Source: Thioclava sp. ES.031 (GTDB lineage: Bacteria; Pseudomonadota; Alphaproteobacteria; Rhodobacterales; Rhodobacteraceae). Taken from it: DNA of 64,000 nucleotides. Both the position numbers and the translations under genes were made by a program. The DNA is taken from positions 630,001-694,000 of the forward strand of contig NZ_PDJO01000001.1 of assembly GCF_002563775.1 (NCBI RefSeq), read 5' to 3'. Within the stretch, counting starts at the first letter, position 1. Each line of letters begins with the position of its first letter. Shown here piece after piece: positions 44,478 through 55,900 of this stretch. The notes beneath the pieces were generated by a model. That model was not told where the DNA came from, ran no database searches, and was given only the letters and a program-made list of their open reading frames with translations.

Positions 44478-45221
44478 TCAAGTCAGCAAAGGGCCGTCCT
44501 GATCCATGTAGGAGGGATCGAACTCTGCCTCGGTGATCAGCCGGTTGTAATCGTGGAAGGAAACGCGGCCGGAGCGAAAGGTGACCAGCCCAACCTCGCG
44601 CAGCTGGCGCAGCGCTCTGTTGACGTGTATCGCGCTGAGCCCCAGGGCATCGGCCAGATGATACTGCGTGAGCGGACAATCGAAGCCGCGCTTGTCTGCG
44701 AAGCCGACAAAGGAGAGCCGTGCGCCAAGCTCGAGAAGAAAATGTGCGACGCGTTTATCCGCGCTGCGACGGCCAATCCCCACAAGATGCTCGACGACCA
44801 TCGCCTCGTCGCGAGAGGCCGCCCAAAGTATGGCGGTCGCAAGCCGCGGTGTGGTCTTAAAAACATCGAGCAACTCATCCAGCCGCACTTCTGCCGCCTC
44901 GATCTCGACCACTGGCTCGAAGCTGTGATCGGAGGTGCGCAAAAGTATGCTGCGCAGGCCCAGGAAGTCACCGGGGACCTGAAAGTCGACGATCTGTCGC
45001 CCGCCATCGGGCTGGATCTTGTAGGAGGAGACCCATCCTTTCGAGAGAATATAGGTGGCGTGTTCGGATTGGCCCTGATGAACCAGATCGCGTCCCGCCG
45101 CGAACGAGCGGCGGTGGCGAAATAAGAGCTTCAGAGCCGTGCGTTCCTGATCCGTTAGGGTGACGAATGCCGAAAGCTTACGCGCGAGTGGTGTGTTTTC
45201 CATCCGTGGCTTGCTTTCCAT
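44478..45221 (-). CDS. Crp/Fnr-family regulator, second paralogue
   Basis: A 247-residue protein of the Crp/Fnr superfamily with a barrel domain (FAAGRDLVHQGQSEHATYIL, VDFQVPGDFLGLRSILL) and a C-terminal helix-turn-helix (LTQYHLADALGLSAIHVNRALRQL). There are no N-terminal FNR cysteines. The HTH form (LGLSAIHVNR) is common in alphaproteobacterial regulators that respond to stress or osmotic change. It lies upstream of the other Crp/Fnr gene with a 123-base gap, and the two proteins are only distantly related. An alternative start is at the seventh codon. Confidence 0.84.
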   Translation of the reverse strand: MESKPRMENTPLARKLSAFVTLTDQERTALKLLFRHRRSFAAGRDLVHQGQSEHATYILSKGWVSSYKIQPDGGRQIVDFQVPGDFLGLRSILLRTSDHSFEPVVEIEAAEVRLDELLDVFKTTPRLATAILWAASRDEAMVVEHLVGIGRRSADKRVAHFLLELGARLSFVGFADKRGFDCPLTQYHLADALGLSAIHVNRALRQLREVGLVTFRSGRVSFHDYNRLITEAEFDPSYMDQDGPLLT

Positions 45222-45363
45222 TGGTCCCGGTCAGCACAGACCTGGTATCGCAAGCTTAAGCTGCTTTCGATCAGTCCAGCCGAAAGGAATTTCTGTCATA
45301 TTGCATGTTGGCACCATTACCAGCCGGTGGCGACCCAAATTCCACAAGGAAAGGCCGAAACCA

Positions 45364-45600
45364 ATGTCCTCGAAATCGGAATATGCAGGGATCGCTGCGC
45401 TGTCGATCTGCGAGGCGTTGCTCTTGGCGATGAACGATCGCGGTTTGCTGTCGGAGGCCGAGGTCGTCGGCGTGCTCGAAGATGCGGCCACAAGTCATGA
45501 ACACGCGGCTGCCGTATCTCTCGCAGGGGAGGCGCACCTGGCCACGGCAGAGCTGATCCGCGCAATCGTCGCAGGCGGAAATTCCGTGCGCAGGCTTTGA
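45364..45600 (+). CDS. Small helical protein of unknown function
   Basis: A 78-residue protein (MSSKSEYAGIAALSICEALL opening) with mostly Ala, Glu and Leu, predicted all-helical, ending in RRL. An A/G-rich ribosome site (AGGAAAGG) lies about 10 bases upstream of ATG 45364. It is divergent from the Crp/Fnr gene at 45221 and converges on the P-type ATPase. I do not recognise a family; small helical proteins of this kind are often stress-linked in Rhodobacterales. Confidence 0.6.
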   Translation: MSSKSEYAGIAALSICEALLLAMNDRGLLSEAEVVGVLEDAATSHEHAAAVSLAGEAHLATAELIRAIVAGGNSVRRL

Positions 45601-45687
45601 CCGGGATTTAGGGTTCTTTCGAGAGCCGGAGTTAGCGCAACAATGCGAAGAGGTCCGCCCTTTTGATCTTCCTGAAATCGGTTCTTA

Positions 45688-48501
45688 TCAGGGCGTGAGG
45701 CTTCGAAGTGCGAGCCGCATCTGCTTCTCGATCTCTATCAAAACGAAGAAAACGACGCCGATCAGGATGATCAATACGCCTTCGGGGAACGGCACCGCTT
45801 GTGTTCCGAACACCTTCTGCAAAGGGGGGGCGTAGGTGATCGCGAGCTGAGCGGCTACGACGGTCAGCACGCAGACCCAGATGATCGGCGTTCCCCGCGC
45901 AGCCGCCCAGGTGAGTGAGGTGCCGTGGATGTTACGGATGAAGAAGAGATGAAAAATCTCGAGCACGACCAACGTGTTCATTGCCATCGTCTGCGCGAGG
46001 ACGGGTGGATAACCCCGGTCGATGGCGTGGAAATAAACCCCGAAGACCGCCATCAGAAACAGCGCCGAGACGAGCACGATGTGCCAGATCAGCTGACCCG
46101 CAAGCAGAGGCGCGGCGCGCGGGCGAGGCGGGCGACGCATGGTGCCGGGCTCGGACGGCTCGAAGGCGAGCGCGACGCCCAGCGTCACGGCGGTAATCAG
46201 GTTTACCCAGAGGATCTGCACCGCCGAGATCGGCAATGTCATGCCGGCGAAGAGCGCCGCGATGATCGTCATTGCCTCGCCAGCATTGGTGGGTAGTGTC
46301 CAGCTGATGACCTTTTTGATGTTGTCATAAACCGTCCGGCCCTCGCGCACTGCGGCGGCGATAGACGCGAAATTGTCATCGGCGAGCACGAATTCGGCGG
46401 CCTCCTTGGCCGCCTCGCTGCCCTTCCGACCCATGGCGATCCCGGCATCGGCGCGCTTGAGCGCCGGTGCGTCATTGACCCCGTCTCCGGTCATGGCGAC
46501 GGTCAGCCCGCGCGATTGCAGGGCGGTGACGAGCCGTAATTTGTGGGCCGGAGAGGTGCGCGCGAAGATGTCTGTCTTCACGGCCGCGTCGGCCAATTCG
46601 GCGTCGTCCATCGCCTCGATATCCGCTCCGGTGAGCACGCGCTCGGCGTTCTTCAGCCCGATTCTTCCGGCGATGGCGCGCGCCGTGGCGGCATGGTCTC
46701 CGGTGATCATCTTCACTTGGATTCCCGCGGCATGGCAGTCGGCGACCGCGTCGATGGCCTCGGCCCGCGGGGGATCGATCAGGCCGATCAATCCGACGAG
46801 GGTCAGCTGACCCTCAAGGTCAGCCGACATCAACTCGGTGTGGCCCGCAGACACCGCGCGTGTGGCGACCGCGATTACCCGCTGGCCCTCGGCAGCGAGC
46901 TCCTCGATCGCTGCGTGCCAGTGATCGACGTCCAGCGGTTCCGTGCTGCCGTCGGCGCTGCGCTGGTCGTCACAGAGCGCCAGCACCGCCTCGGGCGCGC
47001 CCTTGACGTGGATGAAGGCGCGGCCTTCGCGGTCGCGGTGCAGCGTGGCCATGTAGCGATGCGCGGCATCGAAGGGGATTGCATCGGCACGGGTCCATTC
47101 GCGGAAGGGTTCGGGCCCATCTCGAGTGACCTTGCCTGCGAGCGCCATGAGCGCGCCCTCCATCGGGTCGCCCTCGACACGCCAGCCTTCGGCATGACTG
47201 TGCAGCAGCGCATCGTTGCAAAGGGCCGCGGCGCGGGCGAATTCCATCAGCACCGCGTGGTCGTCCGGGTCGATATCGGCATCGCGCCAGCGCACCGCGC
47301 CTTCGGGCGCGTATCCGCTGCCCATCACGGAATAGATGTGCCCGGTCGCGGCCAGGGAGGCGACCGTCATTTCGTTGCGCGTCAGTGTTCCGGTCTTGTC
47401 CGAGCAAATCACCGACACCGCGCCCAGCGTCTCGATCGCCGGCAGGCGGCGGACGATGGCGTTGCGTCGGGCCATCGCCTGCACCCCGACAGCGAGGGTG
47501 ATCGTCAACACCGCTGGCAATCCCTCGGGGATCGCAGCTACCGAGAGCCCGACGACGGCCATGAACAGGTCGGAAAAGGGCAGGTGTCCGACGAAGTAGC
47601 CGTAGGTCAGTAGCGTCACCGCCACCATAAGGATGAAGACCGTCAGCCAGCGGGCGAAGCGGTCCATCTGTGCGACGAGCGGCGTCGTCAGCGTATCGAC
47701 CTGGTTCAGCATGCCGCTGATCCGGCCGATCTGAGTCTGTGCGCCTGTCGCCACGACGACGCCGCGGCCCGCCCCGGCGGCGACCAGCGTGCCCGAGAAG
47801 AGCATCGAATTCCGGTCGCCCAGCGGCGCTTCCTCCGCGACCGATGCCGTGCCCTTGTCGACCGGCACGGATTCGCCGGTCAGGATCGCCTCCTCTGCCT
47901 TCAGCCCCCGGGCCGCGATCAGCCGCAGATCGGCTGGCACCCGATCACCTGCCTCGATCAGCACGATGTCGCCGGGCACCAGATCGGCCGCGTCAAGGTT
48001 TTGTCGGCGCCCGTCGCGGAGCACCGCCGAGCGCGGCGCCAGCATACCCCGGATCGCGGCCATCGCTTGCTCGGCGCGGCCTTCTTGGACATAGCCGATC
48101 AACGTGTTGACGATTACCACGGCGAGGATCACGCCCGTGTCCAGCCAATGCTGAAGAGCCCCCGTCACCGCGGCGGAGGCGAGCAGCACATAGATCAGCA
48201 CGTTGTGGAAGTGCGCCAGGAAGCGCAACAGCGGGCTTCGTCGGGGCGGTTCGGGAAGCCGGTTGGGACCGTGCGCGACCCGGCGATGCGCGGCTTCCTC
48301 GCTGCTAAGTCCTTCCGCCCTGGCTGAGACCGCCTGAAGGGCCTCACTCGGGGGCAGTGCATGGAGCCTCGAGATGATATGCTGCTCTTCCGCCAGAAGC
48401 CGGGTGTCGACTGGGTGAAGATTTGCCGCGCTTGTCGGGGGCGGATAGGGTGGGGACGGCATGTGGCTCCTTCTCGCGTCGGGGAGCGGCGTCAGGTGCA
48501 A
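45688..48501 (-). CDS. P-type cation-transporting ATPase (P2 type)
   Basis: A 937-residue P-type ATPase. In order: TGES dephosphorylation loop (208-211), IPEGLP helix 4 motif (324-329) typical of Ca2+/Na+-type pumps, phosphorylated D368 in SDKTGTLT, and [11 protein letters not shown] hinge further on, then six C-terminal helices. No heavy-metal domain and no CPC motif, so it is P2 (PMR1/PacL-like) rather than a Cu/Zn pump. The N-terminus has a proline-rich lead; ATG at 48462 is a plausible alternative start. It is likely a Ca2+ or Mg2+/Na+ exporter. Its place beside the stress and osmoregulation genes supports a role in ion balance. Confidence 0.87.
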   Translation of the reverse strand: MHLTPLPDARRSHMPSPPYPPPTSAANLHPVDTRLLAEEQHIISRLHALPPSEALQAVSARAEGLSSEEAAHRRVAHGPNRLPEPPRRSPLLRFLAHFHNVLIYVLLASAAVTGALQHWLDTGVILAVVIVNTLIGYVQEGRAEQAMAAIRGMLAPRSAVLRDGRRQNLDAADLVPGDIVLIEAGDRVPADLRLIAARGLKAEEAILTGESVPVDKGTASVAEEAPLGDRNSMLFSGTLVAAGAGRGVVVATGAQTQIGRISGMLNQVDTLTTPLVAQMDRFARWLTVFILMVAVTLLTYGYFVGHLPFSDLFMAVVGLSVAAIPEGLPAVLTITLAVGVQAMARRNAIVRRLPAIETLGAVSVICSDKTGTLTRNEMTVASLAATGHIYSVMGSGYAPEGAVRWRDADIDPDDHAVLMEFARAAALCNDALLHSHAEGWRVEGDPMEGALMALAGKVTRDGPEPFREWTRADAIPFDAAHRYMATLHRDREGRAFIHVKGAPEAVLALCDDQRSADGSTEPLDVDHWHAAIEELAAEGQRVIAVATRAVSAGHTELMSADLEGQLTLVGLIGLIDPPRAEAIDAVADCHAAGIQVKMITGDHAATARAIAGRIGLKNAERVLTGADIEAMDDAELADAAVKTDIFARTSPAHKLRLVTALQSRGLTVAMTGDGVNDAPALKRADAGIAMGRKGSEAAKEAAEFVLADDNFASIAAAVREGRTVYDNIKKVISWTLPTNAGEAMTIIAALFAGMTLPISAVQILWVNLITAVTLGVALAFEPSEPGTMRRPPRPRAAPLLAGQLIWHIVLVSALFLMAVFGVYFHAIDRGYPPVLAQTMAMNTLVVLEIFHLFFIRNIHGTSLTWAAARGTPIIWVCVLTVVAAQLAITYAPPLQKVFGTQAVPFPEGVLIILIGVVFFVLIEIEKQMRLALRSLTP

Positions 48502-48883
48502 TCTGATCTGCAGGAAACTCGGCAGTCATCATGTGGGAGATTACTTTATCGGGCAACTCCGTTGAGACGAGGGGGCTTCACTACATTGCCCGTGCCTCAG
48601 GCGAGGATTGGGCCCGTACATCGCCGCTTCCATCCGATGCTTGGCGAACTCGATGCGCGCCGGATCGAAATAGTGTTCGCAGCGCGACATTCACGCCTCC
48701 GAGCGCCACTGGAGACGGATGATCGAAGACACGAGAGTTTATTCGAGTGACAGATCACGCGCTTCAGCCCCTTCCACCTCGTTGCGTTGTATCAATGTTT
48801 CTGCATCCCGTATCTGGTAGAAAAGAAGTCGCAGGCCAGTAAGGGGTTGCCTTAACATAAAATATCTCGCCAAGGAGGTTTCG
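48502..48883. other. Divergent promoter region of the ATPase and usp-ndvB
   Basis: This 380-base region separates the P-type ATPase gene from the plus-strand usp gene. Some short frames exist, but none looks like a protein. It contains the FNR-like site at 48782-48795 and a good ribosome site (AAGGAGG) just before 48884. Confidence 0.45.
48782..48795 (+). promoter_or_regulatory. Possible FNR/CRP-type box
   Basis: TTGCG-TTGT-ATCAA fits the 14-base FNR form TTGAT-N4-ATCAA with a perfect right half and TTG conserved on the left (8 of 10 positions). It lies about 90 bases upstream of the stress-protein start, a common activator position. Two Crp/Fnr genes are 4-5 kb away. Confidence 0.42.
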
Positions 48884-49918
48884 ATGCGAGAATTGCATCC
48901 AAATTCGGCGCGCGACTTGTTGGGTGCGATGGGCCGCCCCAGAGGTTCTTCTTTGTATTTTCGTCACGTGATGGCCTGTCTCGATCATTCGCCGCAGTCG
49001 CGTCGGGTTCTGGCGGAGGCTGCGGCCATTGCCGAAGTCATGGGAGCCGAGTTGACGGTGCTTCGGGTGATGGAGACTGGCACGCAAGCTATGCGACGTC
49101 CGGTCGATCCAGTCGATTGGAACCTCGGTCGCCGAGAGGAAGAGGCCGAACTTGGTCGGCTTGTCGGCGAAATCTGCACCCTTCCCGATATCCACACGGA
49201 GGTGATGAGCGGAGCCACTGCGGACTGCATCTGCCGCAAGGCGCATGAAACCGGAGTGGATCTGACGGTGCTGGGCGTCGGTGGACGCGACCGCTGGACC
49301 GAATGGGGTCTCGGCAGCACGGTGCGTCAGGTCGCCGAGCACGCCGCAGGCTCTGTCTTGATCGTCCCCGAGACCCCCGCGAATGACGTGACGCGACAGA
49401 AGTCCGGGGAGCGTGTTCTGGTGCCGCTCGACAGCTCGACCTGGGCGGAGGCGGTGTTGCCGATTGCCCTGCGTGTCGCCCAGAGCCGGAGCGCCGAATT
49501 GGTCCTGTTGCACGCGGTGCCGGACATAAGCCTTACCGGAAACAGTCCGCCCGACGCCCATGACGAGGCCTTGCGCGCCGATCTGCGCCACCGCAACGAA
49601 CGCGTGGCCCAAGCCTATCTCGACAGAATCCGGGCACTGTTGCCCGCCGACGCGTTGCGCACGCGCGTGCGCCTGCTCAGTGGTGAAGACCCGCGTCGGG
49701 CGCTCGCCCGAGCCGTGAACGAGGAAGCCGCCAGCCTGGTGGTGCTCAGTGCGCGCGGGCAGGGGGCGCATCCTGACCTGCCGATCGGCAGCACGGCGGA
49801 ATACCTGATCTCGGCGGCCACTGTTCCCGTGCTTCTGGTGCGCCGCCCCGAAGCCGGATCGAGGCCTTCGGCGCAGGCCGCGCCATGGCGATCACGTATG
49901 GTTAGGGCGCCGGTGTGA
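48884..49918 (+). CDS. Tandem universal stress protein (UspA family)
   Basis: A 344-residue protein with two USP domains. Domain 1 starts at HVMACLDHSPQSRRVL and has the nucleotide loop GVGGRDRWTEWGLGSTVRQV. Domain 2 starts at RVLVPLDSSTWAEAVLP and has SARGQGAHPDLPIGSTAEYL (G-x2-G-x9-G-S/T type), so both may bind ATP. An AAGGAGG ribosome site sits 7 bases before the ATG. The stop overlaps the GTG start of the cyclic glucan synthase (GTGA), so the two are probably translated together, which links a stress sensor to osmoregulated glucan. Confidence 0.9.
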   Translation: MRELHPNSARDLLGAMGRPRGSSLYFRHVMACLDHSPQSRRVLAEAAAIAEVMGAELTVLRVMETGTQAMRRPVDPVDWNLGRREEEAELGRLVGEICTLPDIHTEVMSGATADCICRKAHETGVDLTVLGVGGRDRWTEWGLGSTVRQVAEHAAGSVLIVPETPANDVTRQKSGERVLVPLDSSTWAEAVLPIALRVAQSRSAELVLLHAVPDISLTGNSPPDAHDEALRADLRHRNERVAQAYLDRIRALLPADALRTRVRLLSGEDPRRALARAVNEEAASLVVLSARGQGAHPDLPIGSTAEYLISAATVPVLLVRRPEAGSRPSAQAAPWRSRMVRAPV

Positions 49919-52900
49919 CCGAGGCGCCAGATCGGACAGCTGGCGCCGGGCCGGAGGAACTGCTCGATCACGCAGCCGAGAGCTTGAGCCACCACCTCGA
50001 GATCTGCACGGGCGCTCCGCGCCCCGCACCGGTCTGGGAAGAGCTTAATGCGATCCCGAAATGGCTTGTCAGGGCACAGCGCAGTTCGTTTCATCCGCCT
50101 CCGGCAGCGACCAAGGCCGCCGAATGGTTGCTCGACAACGAGTATCACGTTCGCCGCGCCATTCGTCAGGTTCAGGCAGACATGCCGCCCGATTTCTATC
50201 GCCGCCTGCCCAGCCTCGCTACGCCCGAGTGCCGCGGTCTGCCGCGGATCTTTCTGGCCGCGCATGGATTCCTCGAAGCTGCGCATATGCAGGTAAATTT
50301 CGGGGCCGCAGAGAGGTTCCTGACCGCCTTTCAACGCGGCACGGCCCTGACGATCGCGGAACTCTGGGCCTTTCCGGCGATGTTGCGGCTGGCATGCCTC
50401 GAGACCATCGTCGTGGCTTTCTCTGAATTGATCGAAGAGATCGACCCTCCTTTCAGAGCGACGCCCGGAGCCGCTTACGGAGAGGCCCACGACCCGACCG
50501 AGGCGGTCTCGCGTGCCATCATGGCGCTTTCGGCCATCTCGCGCGTGCCGTGGGAGGAGGTCTTCGAGGCGACGAGCCGGGTCGAGGCGATCCTACGGAA
50601 GGATCCGGCAGGTATCTACGACGCGATGGATTTCGACACGCGCGACAGCTATCGCAAGGCGGTGGAGGAGCTTTCCGAGGGCTCCGACTGGTCCGAAACA
50701 CGGGTCGCCGATGAGGCGATCTCGGTGGCTACCGCCCATGCCGGGGCGCCCCGCGCCAACCATGTGGGCTGGTGGCTTGTCGGCGACGGGCGCCACCAAT
50801 TGGAGCGTCAGGTGGGCTTTCGCGCACATGCCGCGGCGGCGTGGCGACGCTGGGTCCTGGCTCATGCGGGCGCCTCCTATGCCGTCGCGTTGATAGCGGT
50901 GGGAGCGGTGGCGATGACCGTGCCGCTGGTATTGCTTGCTGTGAACAACGCGTCGGTCACTGCGTCGATCGTGACCGCGCTCCTGTCGCTCATGCCGGCC
51001 TCGATCATCGCCGTCACTGTTGTCAATTGGCTTGTAACTCAGACGATCCCGCCCCGGACGCTACCCAAGCTCGACTTCCGTGACGGCCTGCCGAAAGGTT
51101 GCGAGACGGCCGTCGTCCTGCCGGTGATCATCGCCGCGCATGACGAGGTTTCGAGGCTCATCTCCCAACTCGAGCGGCACTGGCTTACCAACCCCGACCC
51201 GCGCCTGCACTACGTGATCCTGAGCGACCTGGCAGACGCCGCCAGCGAAACCCTGTCATCAGATGCGGGCGTAGAAGACGCTCTCACCGAGGGCATCCGG
51301 AAGCTGAACGGCCGATACAGCCCCGGTCACCCCTTCGCTCTGATGCACCGGCGGCGGCGCTGGAACCCGGCAGAAGGCGTGTGGATGGGATGGGAGCGCA
51401 AGCGCGGCAAGCTCGAAGAATTCAATGCATTCCTTCACGGCGATGCAGTGTCGGCCTTTCCCCTGACCGAGGGCAATACCGACGCCCTTGGTATCGTGCG
51501 CTTCGTGGTCACGCTGGATGCAGACACCATCGCCCCGCCGGGCACGATCCACCGGTTGATCGGCACGCTTGCCCATCCACTCAACCGAGTGGAGTTCGAT
51601 CCGACAGGCGAGCGCGTGATCTCGGGCTATACCTTCATCCAGCCGCGGATCGAGATTTCGCCAGAGGCGGGGTCGGCCTCGCTTTTCGCCCGGCTCTATA
51701 CTGGCGACACGGCGATCGACATCTATAGTCGGGCGGTGTCGGACGTCTACCAGGACCTTTTTGGCGAGGGCGTTTTCACGGGAAAGGGGGCCTATGACGC
51801 CGCAGCATTCAGCCAGAGCCTGCGCGGGCGGGTGCCGGAGAATGCGATACTCAGCCATGACCTGTTCGAAGGCCTGCACGGGCGGGCCGCGCTCGCGTCA
51901 GACATCGTTTTCTATGAGAATTTCCCGGGCAACTATCCCGAATTTACCCGCCGCTGGCACCGCTGGATACGCGGCGACTGGCAATTGTTGCCCTGGCTCC
52001 AGCGCACTGTGCCCGGGCGCGGCGAAAAGCAATTCAAGAATCCGCTTTCGCCTCTCGACCGCTGGAAAATCATCGACAACCTGCGCCGCAGCCTGATCCC
52101 GCCGGTTTTGGTGCTACTCGCTCTGATCGGCTGGCTTCTCGTGCCGTCGGATGCGTTTGTGTGGTCTGTGCTCACCGTAGTCGCTCCGGGAGTCTACCTG
52201 ATAACAGACGCCATTGCGGGCTTTATCCACGGGCGCAGACGCGGCGTAGTGCGCGAGCGGACGCGCCAGTTCCTCGATCACGCCCGGCGCTGGACCCTTG
52301 CCGTCGTTTTCATGGCTCATGAAGCATTCGTCTCGCTCGACGCAATTTGTCGTGCGCTGTGGAGAATGATGGTCTCGCGCAGGCGGATGCTCGAATGGAC
52401 ATCCTCTGCCCATGTCGCCACCGCGGACAGCGCGGATCGCAGGCGTGCCTGGGAGGAGATGGCTGGCGCACCGATATTGGCCGTGGCTATGGCGGCCACG
52501 CTGACGGCTTTTGCCCCGGAAGCGTTGCCCGGTGCAGCGCCGCTTCTGCTCCTATGGCTGATCTCTCCCGAGATCGCGCAGCTGATCGCCCGCCCTCTGC
52601 GTCGCCCTGAAGAAGCTCTGAGTTGTGACGACCAGCGTTTCCTGCGCCACCTCGCGCGTCGCACCTGGTTGTATTTCGAGACCTATGCAGGGCCTGAGGA
52701 CAACTGGCTACCGCCCGACAATTATCAAACCGAGCCGCATGAAGAGATAGCTCACCGCTCTTCACCCACCAATGTCGGCATGTTGCTACTTTCAGCGCTC
52801 TCTGCGTTTGACCTTGGTCATTCCGGGTTGCCCGCCCTCGTCGCGCGAGCGGCTAATGTGCTGGCCACGCTTGAGCGGCTCGAGCGCTACCACGGTCATA

Positions 52901-55900
52901 TCCTGAACTGGTTCGATACCCGCACCCTCGAACCGTTGGAGCCGCGCTATGTCTCCACCGTCGACAGCGGCAACCTTGCGGTGGCCTTGGTGACGCTCGC
53001 GGAGGGGTGCCGGGAGGCGGCCCAAGGTCCGCCGGTGTCATCTGTTTCGTGGGACGGTCTTGCGGACAGTTTCGGACTGCTGCGCGATGCCCTCGCGGCG
53101 ATGCCGTCGCAACCGTCCGCCCCGCTGCTCGCTCGTCTCGACGACCTGATCGCCGAAGCGGCGCGGGTTCGCAACCGGCCGGAGGACTGGGCCGCGAGCG
53201 CCGACGCAATGCGGGACACGGGGCTGCCCGCGCTCTCAGCGGAGCTTCCGGCCGCGATCGAAGCCGCGCCGGCGACAGATTCCCGAGAGATCCATCTCTG
53301 GCTCGAACGCAGCATCCACCATGTGATCAGCTTCATTCGAGATCTAGAGACGCTTTGCCCGTGGACGCCCCTTGTCGCCGCGCCGCCACCTGGGCAGGAG
53401 GCACTCGCCGCTCAGCTTGCCGAGGTCCTGCCGCCCGATCTTCGCCTCGAGGACACTGAGACCGCAATTGAGACCGCACGGGGTCTGATTGGAGACGGGG
53501 AGGCCGATCCTTGGCACGACACCCTTCGCGCTGCGTTCACGCAAGGGCTGGCTGCGCGAAGCGCCCTTCGCGACAGCCTCACGGTCAGCGCCGAGCATGC
53601 CCATCGCTTAGCTCTGGCGATGGAATTCGGTCTGCTCTACGACCGCGAGACCCGAACGTTCTTCATTGGCTACAATCTGAGCCAGGACCAGATGGACCAG
53701 CACCGCTATGACCTGCTGGCTTCTGAGGCGCGGCTGGCAAGCTACTTTGCGATCGCCAAGGGAGATGTCCCCGTCGAGCACTGGTTCCACCTTGGACGAC
53801 CACTGGCGCATCCGGGCCGCGACCTGACCGTGCTGTCCTGGAACGGCTCAATGTTCGAATATCTCATGCCCGCGCTGCTATTGCGCAGCGGTCCGGGGCG
53901 GCTCCTGGGGCAAAGCGAGGCGGCGGCGGTCGCGGTGCAGAAGCGCTACGGCGAAAGGTTGGGTCTGCCCTGGGGGGTGTCGGAAGCCGCCTTCGCCACG
54001 CGCGACGCTTCGCATCGCTACCAGTATCGCGCCTTCGGCGTCCCCGGGCTGGGTCTCAAGCGCGGGCTCGATGAAGACTACGTGGTTTCGCCCTATGCCA
54101 GCGCGCTGGCGCTTGCCGTGGCGCCGGCAACCGCGGTTGCCAACCTGCGCCGGCTGGATGCCATGGGAATGCAAGGGCGATACGGCTTCTACGACGCGGC
54201 TGACTTCACCACTGAGCGCAGCCCCGGCGCGCGTTTCACCCCGGTGCAGACCTTCATGGCCCATCATCAGGGAATGCTGCTGTCGGCCATCGACAATGCA
54301 CTCACAGGCGACAGGCTCGTGCGGCGCTTTAACCGCGATCCGCGGGTTGCGGCGATGGAAATGCTGCTGCAGGAGAGGGTGCCATGGGAATACGTCCCCG
54401 AGCCGCTCCCCAAGGCCGGCCCGCCGCCCCTGCCTGAGCTCGAGCGCCGGGCCGTGCCCCCTCTGGATGGCTGGCCAGCGCCCGATATCGGGGCGCCGCA
54501 GCTCCATGTCATCGGCAACGGTCGCCTGTCGTCCTGGATCAGCGATGGTGGAGACAGCGCACTGTGGTGGCAGGGGCAATCTTTAACGCTCTGGCCGGGC
54601 GACCTCGGCCACGCAGCCCGGGCTGGACTGTTCCTGCGTGATGCCGAGAACGGCACGATTTGGGATTTCCGCCGAAGATCCAACCAAGCGGTGGATATCA
54701 CCTTTTATCCTGACCGAGCAAGCTTCCACCTGCATAAGAACGAGATCGCCGCGACGCAGGAAATCGTTACCGTCCAAGCAGACGATGTCGAGCTTCGCCG
54801 AGTCACCTTGGTCAATGAGAGTCAGGCCACGCGCGAGATCGAGGTGTCGAGTTATGCCGAGGTCGCCCTGGCCTCATTCGCCTCCCACGAGCGGCACCCT
54901 GCTTTCAGCAAGCTATTCGTGCAGAGCGAGCCGCTGGTCGGGCTCGATGCATTGCTCTTTACCCGGCGCCCGCGCCGCCCCTCCGACCGACCGCCAGTCA
55001 TGCTCCAACGCCTGCTAGGCGGGTCTAACGCGGTGCAGTTCGGCGGCTTCGACAGCGACCGCCGTGCGATCCTTGGTCGCTATGGTAGTAGCGAACCACT
55101 GGACTGGCTGCAGCGCCCACCGGAGGCGACCGCGGGTTGGACGCTCGACCCAGCGTCGGCGCTGCGGGCTAAGGTTCGGCTCGCACCGGGCGCACGGGTG
55201 CAACTGGCATTCATGACCGTCGCCGCTGGTTCGCGTGAAACCGCGATCGAAATTGCCAGCCGCTATTCCGGCGGCGAGACGCTCGATTGGGCATTTGAGG
55301 ACGCCAAGCGCAGCATTGCGATCGAGGCGGATCAGCTCGGGGCGTCCGGTGCAGAGCTGCGCGCAGCTCAAGCGGTTGCCGCAGAACTCGTCCGACCGCC
55401 GGTCAAGCGTGCCGAGTCTCTGACCGGTTTCCTGCCCGGTCAGCACGACCTCTGGGGGCTGGGGCTGTCAGGCGATCTGCCGATCGTGCTCGTGCGGGTG
55501 GCTGATGCCGACCACGCGGCGCTTTTACCCGCGGCGGTGCGTGCGCATCGATGGTGGCATCGGCATGGGTTGAGGACAGATTTGGTGATCCTGAGCACAG
55601 GGGCATCCAGCTATGAGGAGCCGATCAATGCACGATTACGCGACGCGCTGCGCGATGCGGGTCTGGCAGAGGGGCTAGGTGGTGACGGAGGCGTGCATCT
55701 GCATAGCGCCGACCGCATTGCCGAGACCCAGCGCCGCGCACTCGAGGAATTGGCGCGGGTGGTGCTCGACGGAGCGGCCGAGACGCTGACAGAGGCGCTA
55801 CAATCGATGGAGGAACTGCGCGACAAGTCGCCTCGTTTCACGCCTGATGGCCAACCAGAGAGAGAGATCCAACCACCGCGAGCCCCAGCGCAGGGGCTGC

